A DNA stretch of 64,000 nt from Vandiemenella viatica (lineage: Eukaryota; Arthropoda; Insecta; Orthoptera; Morabidae): NCBI GenBank assembly GCA_031002005.1, contig CM061921.1:122108597-122172596 (forward strand). Reading direction: 5' to 3'. The translations under genes were made by a program, and so were the position numbers. Below, in pieces: positions 55,576-64,000 of this stretch. Every line of letters begins with the position of its first letter. Position 1 is the stretch's first letter. The notes under the pieces are model-generated. The model was not told the origin of the DNA and made no database searches. It saw only the letters and a program-made list of their open reading frames with translations.

Positions 55576-56670
55576 TTGGTCACTAGTTTCAGCCAAATAA
55601 AACACAAAATACCATTAGTGATCCAAGAAAGGACTCTTCCCCTTTTCACAAAACAATACGATATCATCAGATTTAAACCAAACGTCTACTATCTCCCAGA
55701 ATGGATTATAAGAAACAACAGGAAAAATGACATGACAGAGAGATTTCTATCTTCAACTTGGTCGGACTTAACACAAATATATACCGATGGACCAAGAAGA
55801 ATAAATGGAGTCGGATGCGCTTACTACTGTCCACTCACGCAAGAATACCAGAAAATACGCTTGCCAACAGAGGCCTCCGTTTACACGGCAGAGGCTATGG
55901 CCATTAGACAGGCCATACAATACGGATACAGCCGATATAATAAAATACTCATTTTGACGGATTCGAAAAGTGTAGTACAAAGGTTGGAGAACATTAAAAG
56001 ACAAAATGAAACGAATAAGATTTTATATGATATATTACAAATGATGTACATAGCCTCCACAAAAGGAAAAGAAATCCATTTATTATGGATCATGGGCCAT
56101 GCGTCCATCCAATACAACGAGACGGTCGACAAACTGGCAAAAGAAAGCACTCTGGAAGGACAGCAACAATACACACAAACCCCTCACACTGAATTCATAA
56201 AAACTATAAAAAGACAGGCCCTTGCAAAATGGTCAAACGCATGGACTTCATCACAAGTATACAAAGGGAAACACTACGCATCGATCCAACCCCACATACC
56301 ACACAAAGCATGGTTCGAAGAATCAAAACTCGCAAGAAAATACAAAACATCTATCATTCGCATAAGATTGGGACACGGATGTTATCCCAAACACCTCCAT
56401 AGAATTGGCGTAGCAAACTCCCCATTCTGCCCTGTTGACAACGAAGAAATAACAGACCTAAATCATATAATACTGGCATGCTCCCTTTACCGAATTCCAC
56501 AAAATAACCTATATAATACGACTGACCAAACTAAAAATCCCACTGCCTACATCAATCATCTCCCTTATGAGAACGGAACGACAGGACGTGCATCAAGCGA
56601 TAGTTCACATCTTAAGGGACGCAGATATCACTATATAAACCAGGCCATTCAAGAGACCCATTATAGCTAA
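55576..56670 (+). CDS. I-like LINE RNase H region, open frame
   Basis: A 364-codon open frame, the 3' third of ORF2. RNase H removes the RNA strand of the hybrid after reverse transcription. All four acidic residues are visible: D71 in IYTDGPRR, E106 in YTAEAMAI, D129 in LTDSKSV, D185 in YNETVDKLAKE. The conserved His-type motif is GHASIQYNE (H175). Residues 285-302 carry FCPVDNEEITDLNHIILAC, a Cys-His-Cys cluster typical of the C-terminus of I-like elements. No stop or frameshift interrupts it, unlike the RT just upstream. The ATG is internal to ORF2 and not a real start. Confidence 0.85.
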   Translation: MVTSFSQIKHKIPLVIQERTLPLFTKQYDIIRFKPNVYYLPEWIIRNNRKNDMTERFLSSTWSDLTQIYTDGPRRINGVGCAYYCPLTQEYQKIRLPTEASVYTAEAMAIRQAIQYGYSRYNKILILTDSKSVVQRLENIKRQNETNKILYDILQMMYIASTKGKEIHLLWIMGHASIQYNETVDKLAKESTLEGQQQYTQTPHTEFIKTIKRQALAKWSNAWTSSQVYKGKHYASIQPHIPHKAWFEESKLARKYKTSIIRIRLGHGCYPKHLHRIGVANSPFCPVDNEEITDLNHIILACSLYRIPQNNLYNTTDQTKNPTAYINHLPYENGTTGRASSDSSHLKGRRYHYINQAIQETHYS

Positions 56671-56814
56671 AACGCCCTAAAAGCAGAACTACTTCAGGGA
56701 TACAAAGTTTAGGCTAAAATCCACAATTACCAAACATCCAACACGGATTTCACCACATAGATGATGTTTATTATCTTAAATTAATATTCTTAAAGTATCA
56801 GCTGTTATTATACT

Positions 56815-57118
56815 TTCTGTTCTACTGATATTAAAATGTCTATTATGTCAAATAATACGTTAACATAACTAACAACTGACACCACACCATCTGCACCATT
56901 GGCATTAGAAAACTTGTACAGAGACATTATGTCCAAATATAGTAGCAAAATAGAGTTATTATACTACCTGCACTATCAGTATCATTACAAAGATTGTAAA
57001 GAACTATTATGCCGAATAATAACGTAACGTAATCATCAATGGCCTTCTCAACATCTGTACTATAGTTACTAATAAAAATTGTATAGAACTACTATGTAAA
57101 AATAATATTGTAATACAA
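56815..57118 (+). repeat. ~80-bp tandem repeats in LINE 3' UTR
   Basis: Four diverged units start near 56815, 56887, 56965 and 57051 (spacing 72-86). Each has a CTG-ACTAT/CACCATT start, a block like TTGTA-AGAACTATTATG and a following AATAATA-CGTAA stretch. They lie downstream of the RNase H stop. Confidence 0.65.
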
Positions 57119-57189
57119 CAATTGTAGTCTGTCTGTATGGTCGTTAGACCAAAAGCCACTACAAATAAATAAGTAAAAAAATAACGTTG

Positions 57190-57430
57190 TTTAGCACACC
57201 GTACCGTCTGTCCGATGTACTTCTTTTCGGATTCACAAGCGGATGGAATAAACTCCCGGTGTAGGAAGAGCAAGGTCATCCTTTGGAGAGCGCAAAAGGT
57301 TCCTTAGTTTTGGATGTAGTAGGAAATGCCATTTCTTGCTAGAACCCTTCCAACCCTCGGCGTTGTAGCGCCAGACTACGGCAAGAAGGCTAAGCTATCG
57401 TGTGGAACATTATCATCGTTATTACTCGGT
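57190..57430 (-). mobile_element. Penelope-like element fragment
   Basis: Minus-strand reading gives IGRILARNGISYY, SPKDDLALPTPGVYSIR (end of RT, start of the GIY-YIG domain) and, after a frameshift, ESEKKYIGQTVR. This parallels KVGRLLARYGIK, SVKDDLGLRTP and KVYIGQT of 25624-26289. Only this short stretch survives. Confidence 0.75.
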
Positions 57431-59150
57431 TTTTTTCCCGAGAAACATTCATAAATAAACAACGCCGAGAAAAACTGCGTTCATTTATAAGTTTGAAATA
57501 CATTTGACATGCTAGTTTAGCTTGTGTACAGAGAGCATGAACTGGCGGCATTCAAACTTCTCCCAGCGGCGCAACTCACACCTGCCATGTTACAATGCAG
57601 GCGCCCCGTCAACAATCTCTGCCCTCCCAGATGAGCTAGCCAGCGTCAAAGATTATTACACTACTAAGATAACAATACTATGCTACCACGTTTACTATAC
57701 ATCTGAAGTAAATAAGAAGTAAGAGTTAATAAAGGAGGTGAATTACACGCCACAGCAAAACCATCCATGATTATTGTATCAGTATGATGATTAGTTTCAA
57801 AATAATCTAACTAAATGTTAAAGGTTTAATTTAAAATTGCTAACATTTATTAGGTTATCTTAGCATCAAACGAATGTTATATGAAATACATCATGACAGA
57901 GCTAAACAATGAAACTGAAATGAAAAAAGGTGAAAGCTGATCAAACCAAACAAATTACAAATATCCTCAATTTGGTTAGACCACTAAGAAACAAAAAGTT
58001 AGGGCAGTTGTGCTAGAGAGCTTGAGAGAGGGAAACCGCGTGAAAAATAAATGAAAGAAGTGAGGCGAGACATCGAGAAGAAATGTGACTGCCATAAGTA
58101 ATAGGCCTACTTCTCCAGTACACACTGGACCTTACCAGAATTGAAAATGTTTTTGACACAAATAATGCTAGCGTAAGTGTTTACTATATCCACACTCACC
58201 TCTAAGATACATTTTCTTTTATATAAGACATAACGTTAAAATAAAAGTAACCCTTCCAAAATGTTAGTGTGGAACCATTTTCCAAATTGATATCGCTGTA
58301 TGGTATTGGTATTTATTAGTATATGTGTCAACAACTTATTCTCGAACAACAATAAACTCGTCATTCATTTAATATCGTCGTGGAAAGTTGTTGAATCTAT
58401 ACGTAAAATTTCATAGTAAAAAAAAAATAAAAATAGAAGAATCTAAATAATAACCGACAGATTTGCAGGTTATATACAATGTAACGAAAATTAAGGCAGT
58501 AAATAGATGTAAAAAATATTGTGAGATCGTATAAACCATTATCTTACTGACAATTTGTGAAGATATATTCATGTACATGATTGAGCGACGTCTGTGAACT
58601 TCGGGAATGACTTGGAGACGAAGTGGTAAGTGGATGGTAACTGGTGATTCGAGCTGCATCAAGTATGCATAAGGGAACTCTTGAGTCTGAGTGAACTGCA
58701 GTGACAAGGAATATGATCTGATGAGATAAACGTCTACTAACACATTGTATTTCCACAAGCTTGAAAAAACGAAATAATAATAATTCTTCTGATGGCTTTT
58801 ACTTATTTATTCTTACAATTTAATTATATTTTCGGTTAATCTATTGGTACACATAATTTTTTATTGTTATAGCATTTTAGTGTGCAATTAAGTATGAGCT
58901 ATGTATTAGGTACTAAAGAGAAAATGAATAATTCTACTTGTGACTACTTGAATATTGGTAAACCTGATCATTGAATGTTAAGTCAAACGCGTAGCTAAAA
59001 TAATCAATACCACATACTTAACAATACTAATGAATAGGTGTGTAATTTGGAATTGACAGTACTTAAAATTGCTTTTTTATTTAAGTTTATATTTACACGA
59101 AAATAAATAATTTATGACAAATATTTATACAGAACAATCTGATTGCTACA
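57431..59150. other. AT-rich DNA without recognisable features
   Basis: One small hairpin-like segment ACTCGG-TTTTTTT-CCCGAG at 57424-57441. A 115-codon minus-strand open frame (58411-58758) is hydrophobic but resembles nothing I know. Otherwise empty. Confidence 0.5.
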
Positions 59151-59154
59151 ATAC

Positions 59155-59295
59155 AGCAACCTTTGAAGGAAGCATCCCAGCGTTCGCCTGGAGTGGAAAA
59201 CTCAACTCTGGATGCCCGGTACAGGGATTCGAACCCGCGTCCTCCCGAATGCGAAGCCAGAGCGTTACCGCTCACATCCCACGCTCGGTAAACTT
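59155..59295 (-). mobile_element. tRNA-type SINE, family S1
   Basis: Minus-strand head with GATGTGAGCGGTAACGC (A-box region) and GCGGGTTCGAATCCCTG (B-box), then GCATCCAGAGTTGAGTTTTC and a body cut short after GGATGCTTCCTTCAAAGG. 3'-truncated relative to 17286-17515. Confidence 0.8.
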
Positions 59296-60544
59296 AATCA
59301 GTTAACTGATTGAATATAAAAAAACCACTTGAATAAGTTGATTAATTTGCCCACTGTTAAAATGATGTGAAATTGGAAGAACGATTATTAACTTGGCTAG
59401 AAAAGGGGAGACGTGAAACACGTGGACGTCGAGTGCGTACAGCGTGCTTCACATAATTGACTTCACCAGTAATAAGCAAACCGACTGAATACAACATTGA
59501 GCATATGTTAAAATTACCACATCTTCAGCATGTATTGTTTATTGTATAGTCTGCTTTAACAAATTCGACATTTAGAATTAAGACAAATCTTCTTTTATTA
59601 GAAACTTAATTACAGGTTGACTTAGTTATCATAGACATTCATTTTAATAACATGAACATTTTTATGTGCACGCTTCTCCGCCGTACTATTCATTATGTGC
59701 TTGCTCCGTTGTTGACCGTAGCTCTAAAGATACTCTCCCTTTTAATTTTCCTTCTGTCCTGCCAGCATATGAAAAGCTAAATACTGAATCTACTGCAAGA
59801 TTTAAAATATACAATTATATTTTAAGGGGAGGCAAGAACGTTACCTCACATATCCCCCTCTCGTAAACTTGCCAGTAAAATTGCACATGCAATTTTACGA
59901 GATAAAATGAAACATACCCGGTACATGAGTACGAAACTACACCATACGGAAATACGAACAACTCTCATACTTGATATTACACTGTCTCTATAACATTTTC
60001 TACTCATTTACAGGTTATTTGCAAAGCTTCAGATCTAACACATTCCTTTAACAAACATTCTTTCTTATATATCAATTACTACAGAAAGTATGCTATGTGT
60101 TAGCTACTACGTACGGATTCTTGTAAATGTAAAAAATTTACTGATTTTTTAATTAACACTACTAGACTTTTCGTATGTTTTCGTCAGAAGTAACTCCCTG
60201 GCTCTCCAATTTTGATCTCTTCCTTTCATATTTGATGGTCATAAATGCATTTCTCTTCACCTCTTGATGGTCTTCCTTAACTCTCAACAAATGAAATCAC
60301 TGTTCAAAGTATTATAGAGTAGCCAGGGCATAGCAATATAATACACACAACAGTAAATTACAACACTGACACCATTACACAAAGAGATGTATAGACACAG
60401 ATGATATAACGCAAGCAAAAACCGATTAGGTTGTCATCACCGTATACGCATGTAAACAGGAAGGTTCTTGCTATGCGTCACAATAAAACATTTAAAAATT
60501 TCGAAAAATTTTTAACACAGTCGTATAGTCACCTTGGGGTGTAA
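59296..60544. other. No supported feature
   Basis: AT-rich spacer with stops in all frames, up to the 5' leader of the RTE element. Confidence 0.5.
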
Positions 60545-63500
60545 GGGTTTGGGAGAGACAATACTAGTCTTTTCCAACCAAATGTCAACCTCTCCTTCAC
60601 GTGGTGCACCCTGTTTGTACGGACGAGGCTCTGGTGACTGAAAGATTCCCACTATAAGGAGTCACCCACTGCTTGCCAACGGCCTCCGAAAGGAGGTCGG
60701 AAGAGCGGGGAGTGGTTCAGGGCACCCTCTTGCCCTTGGGGTTGGAAACGGCCCCTAAAGGAGGATGAATCAGAAATGATCAACGGCATAGGGGATGCAG
60801 AAGGCAACGGGAAACCACTGCATTAAAGACCCAAAGGGTATCCCGAGGACATGTAATCCTCTCAAATTACATATATCATGATGGCTTCTTCCTGGGTAAA
60901 ATATTCTGGAGGTAAAATAGTCCCCCAATCGGATCTCCGGGTGGGGACTGCTCAGGGAGGAATCAGTCAGAATAGATAGAAACATTCTACGAGTCGGAGC
61001 GTGGAATGTTAGAAGTCCTGAATAGGGCAGGTAGGTTAGAAAACTTAAAAAGGGAGATGGACCAACTTAAGTTAGATGTTGTATGGGATTAGTGAGATTA
61101 AATGGAAGTAACGCACAGGATTTCTGGTCTGGGGAACACAGGATAATTAGCACACAAGCTGTCAATGGAGTCACTGGTGTAGGATTTGTAATGAACAAGA
61201 GAGTAGGGAAACGGGTGAGTTATTATGAACAGTTTAGTGACAGGATTATTTTGATGAGGTTAGAAACTAAGCCCGTCCCAACCTCATTAGTACAAGTATA
61301 TATGCCAACGTCACAGGAAGATGACGAAGAAATAGAAAAAATATACGCTGAAATTGAAGAATTAATCCAGTATGTGAAAGGGGAGGAAAATCTAATAATC
61401 ATGGGTGACTTGGAATGCAGTAGTGGGAGAAGGAAAAGAGGGGAATACTGTAGGAAGTTTTGGTCTAGGAGATAGAAATGAGCGAGCAAGCAGGTTGCTA
61501 GAATTTTGTGAAAGATATAAGCTAGTAGTGGCGAACACACTGTTTAAGAACCATGCAAGAAGATATACACCTGGAAACGTCCTGGGGATACAGGCAGATA
61601 TCAGCTAGATTATATCATGGTTAAACTGAGATTCAGGAATTAAGTTCTAGACTGTAAAGCGTACCCAGGAGCAGACATAGACTCGGACCATAATTTGATA
61701 GTAATGAAGTGCATGCTGAAATTCTAAGCGAATAAGGAAGCAGTATAAGCAGAACAGACTGGAAGTGAATAAACTGAAACAATCTAGCATGAGAGAAAAA
61801 TATTGCAGAAATAGAAGACTTGGGTCTAAGAAGTAACTGTGAAAGGAGCTCAACCGAGGACGAATGGAATGCATTAAAGACCGAAATAACTAAAGCTGGC
61901 AAAGAAACATTAGGCTTTAGGGAACAAGCTGCCCGAAAACCTTGGATCACAGAAGAAATTTTGGAGCTGATGGATCAGAGGAGAAGGTACAAAAATTGCT
62001 CAGGATGAAGCAGGAAGAGAGCAGTACAGGCAATTTAGAAATCAAATAAATAGGAAATGCAAAATAGAAAAAGAAAAATGGCTACAAGAAAAGTGTTAAG
62101 AAGTAGAAAAGGAAATGGTCGTAGGAAAAGTAGATTTTGCATATAGAAAGATCAAACAGAATTTTGGAGAAATGAAGAAAAGAGGTATGAACATTAAAGC
62201 TGCCGATGGGAAACCTCTTTTAAGCTCAGAAGATGGAGCTAATCGATGGAAGGAATACATTGAGAAACTGTATGATGGGGACGACTTGAACAACTAGTGT
62301 ATTGAAAAAGGAAGGCGATGTCGACATTGATGACTTAGGAGATCCTGTTTTGAGGACAATATTTAATGAAGCTCTGAATGACTTGAAAGCAAATAAGGCA
62401 GTTGGAATTGATGAGATCACTGCAGAACTTCTTAAATCCCTAGGAGAGGATGGAATCGAAAGATTATTCAAGCTGATATCAAAAAGTTATGAAACAGGAG
62501 AAATTCCAACTGATTTTATTAAAAATATCATATTCACACTTCCAAAGAAAGCACAAGCCGACAAATGTGAGAATTATCGCACCATTAGTCTAACAACACA
62601 TGCCTCAAAATTATTGACCAGAATAATACACAGAAGGATGGAAAGGGTAGTAGAAGAGATAGTAGGTGAAGATCAGTTTGGGTTTAGGAAAAATCGCGGT
62701 ACAAGGGAAGAAATTGTGTCTCTAAGAGTAATACTTGAAGGGCGGATCAAGAAAAACAAAGATACTTTTATGGCATTTGTTGATTTAGAAAAAGCTTTTG
62801 ATAATGTTAGGTGGGACAAGATGTTCAAAATTGTAAAGAAGTCAGGTCTAAAGTATCGAGATAGAAGAATACTCTATTAACTATATAAGAATCAAGTGGC
62901 TGTAATAAAAGTAGAGAGTCACGAGAGACATGCATCGGTTAAAAAGGGTGTGAGACAAGGTTGTGGTCTATCCCCGTTAATATTCAACTTGTATGTAGAA
63001 GAAGCAATGAAGAAAGTCAAAGAAAAAATTTCCATGCGGCATAAGTTTTCAGGGAGAAAAAATCAGTATGCTACGATTTGCTGATGACATTGTCTTGTCA
63101 GCACAGAGGGCTGAGGATATTGAGAAGTTATTGAATGGCATGAACAAAATACTGAAGGAAGATTTTGGACTGAATATAAATCAAAGTAAGACAAAAGTGA
63201 TGAAATGTAGCAGAAATGATACCAATAGTAGCAGATTAAATATAAAAATAGGATCGGATGCTATAGGAGAAGTGAGTGAGTTCTGTTACTTGGGAAGCAA
63301 AATTACAACCGATGGTCGAAGCAGGAATGATGTTAAAAGCAGAATAGCACTAGCAAAAAGAGCCTTCATGAAAAAGAGAAACCTTTTAGTTTCAAATATT
63401 GATCTAGGAATTAGAAAGAACTTTTTAAAACTCTATGTGTGGAGCACAGCACTTTACGGTAGCGAAACATGGACTTTAGGAATACCGGAAAGAAAGAAAC

Positions 63501-63800
63501 TTGAAGCATTTGAAATGTGGTGCTACAGAAGAATGCTAAAAATTAGGTGGACAGACAAAGTAAGAAATGAACGAGTTTTGGAAATGATGGGTGAGAAAAG
63601 AAGTTTGTGGAAGAAGCTTACAGGAAGAAGAGACATGCTTTTCGGTCATATTTTGATACATGCTGGATTGGTTAATTTGTTAGTGGAGGGAATAGTCGAA
63701 GGTAAGAACTGTAGAGGGAGACAGAGATTAGAATATATGAAGCAGATATATGGGGACGTGGGCTGTAAGGGTTATGCAGAAACGAAAAGGTTAGCACAGA
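60545..63800 (+). mobile_element. RTE LINE, near full length (copy c)
   Basis: Plus-strand RTE-clade element in inverted orientation to copy b, and very similar to it throughout. The leader (60545-60975) begins TGTAAGGGTTTGGGAG, as in copy b (TAAGTGTTTGGGAG). Endonuclease at 60977-61690, RT at 62302-63826. The 3' end stops at TTAGCACAG (about 63800), lacking the last ~65 bp that copies a and b have. Few indels: one stop and one frameshift in the RT. Confidence 0.9.
60977..61690 (+). pseudogene. RTE endonuclease (copy c)
   Basis: Opens RVGAWNVRS, then one-base insertions near 61015, 61085 and 61110 relative to copy b shift the frame. The long open part 61083-61475 reads DFWSGEHRIISTQAVNGVTG, LVQVYMPTSQEDDEE and LIIMGDL. 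The next frame has NAVVGEGKEGNTVGSFGLGD and FCERYKLVVANTLFKNHARR. The final box ADIDSDHNLIV (about 61675-61705) is intact here, in contrast to copy b. Confidence 0.85.
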
Positions 63801-63826
63801 ACCACAACATTAGAACTGGCTGTTAG
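62302..63826 (+). pseudogene. RTE reverse transcriptase and C-terminus (copy c)
   Basis: First block 62302-62880: NKAVGIDEITAELLKSLGED, IFTLPKKAQADKCENYRTI, FGFRKNRGTREEIVSLRV, FVDLEKAFDNVRWDK (motif A). A single in-frame stop (62878) follows RRILY, after which the same frame continues to 63084 (KKGVRQGCGLSPLIFNLYVE). A frameshift moves to 63068-63826: LRFADDIVLSAQRAED (catalytic FADD), KSRIALAKRAFMKKRNLLVS, ALYGSETWTLGIPERKKLE, RRMLKIRWTDKV and RRDMLFGHIL. The last seven residues lie beyond the RTE end. Best preserved LINE polymerase in the window. Confidence 0.9.
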
Positions 63827-64000
63827 CTGCTCTCGACCTGCATGTGAATGTCTTAGCCATAATTCGGAAGTAGAGTATATTTTGTTATTTGTTAGTTATG
63901 TATATTAATACTGGAAATTTCTTAACACCACCATGTATGTGCTTTCACAGTCACTAACGGTGCCCCGTTCCACAAGGGCGAAATGCGTATGAGTCTATAT
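63801..64000. other. No supported feature at window end
   Basis: Sequence after the abrupt RTE end; unrelated to the RTE 3' terminus and not recognised. Confidence 0.5.

Larger units (their letters stand above)
53460..57180 (+). mobile_element. I-clade-like LINE with RNase H
   Basis: Plus-strand non-LTR element, 5'-truncated in the endonuclease. Order: endonuclease end (53545-53690), RT (54150-55450), RNase H plus a C-terminal CCHC-like region (55576-56670), and a 3' UTR with diverged tandem repeats. RNase H after RT is characteristic of the I group. The tail is AATAAATAAGTAAAAAAATA near 57160-57180. Confidence 0.85.

Noticed and set aside
58411..58758. 115-codon hydrophobic open frame
   Set aside because: AT-rich sequence yields Ile/Leu/Tyr-rich chance frames; no homology or context.
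1..64000. Host protein-coding gene or defence system
   Set aside because: No conserved host domain, exon series or promoter context could be read; all recognised domains belong to mobile elements.

Overview
The window is eukaryotic, intergenic and almost entirely built from transposable elements. No host gene with a convincing exon structure could be supported. The mix points to a large-genome insect, perhaps an orthopteran or another polyneopteran. The evidence for that is several LINE clades (CR1/L2-like, RTE, Jockey and I-like), Penelope-like elements, a Tc1-like element, a hAT, many short tRNA-derived SINEs, TIR/MITE elements, an AT-rich background and a 1000-N scaffold gap. The species assignment is inference.

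Layout. 1-1250: LINE family A (CR1/L2-like), minus. 2990-6625: LINE family B (CR1-like with an SGNH/esterase-like ORF1), minus, near full length but broken. 8978-9727: TIR element with an A57 tract. 9769-10712: decayed hAT/zinc-finger-type transposase remnant. 11507-11864: MITE with 41-bp TIRs. 14001-16687: Tc1-like element split by a 1464-bp TIR element that itself carries two inverted SINE copies. 12-20 kb and 27.9-28.1 kb: scattered copies of one tRNA-type SINE family, plus a fresh poly(A) SINE at 19325. 21-23 kb: SGNH-type ORF1 fragment and RTE-tail-like repeats. 23.8-28 kb: RTE 3' end, then a second family B copy carrying a Penelope GIY-YIG fragment (+) and an intact Jockey-type ORF1 (-). 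30782-33211: hAT interrupted by a family A LINE 3' end. 33375-34590: ~150-bp satellite array split by a SINE. 36.4-44 kb: two Jockey elements head to tail. 44.9-45.3 kb: family A endonuclease fragment. 46.2-49.4 kb (-) and 60.5-63.8 kb (+): two near-full-length RTE copies as a large inverted pair. 52240-53239: assembly gap bordered by a hairpin-forming minisatellite. 53.46-57.18 kb: I-clade-like LINE with an open RNase H region. 57.2-57.4 kb: second Penelope fragment.

How it works together. No pathway or operon is present. The meaningful relations are insertion order (nesting), target-site duplications and shared families. RTE and Jockey copies supply reverse transcriptase, and tRNA-type SINEs with matching simple tails are probably mobilised in trans by LINE machinery (inference). 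Nearly all coding parts are pseudogenes. The best preserved open frames are the RNase H region (55576-56670), the Jockey ORF1 (26484-27596), the Penelope GIY-YIG region (25624-26289) and the RTE reverse transcriptase 3' half (63068-63826).
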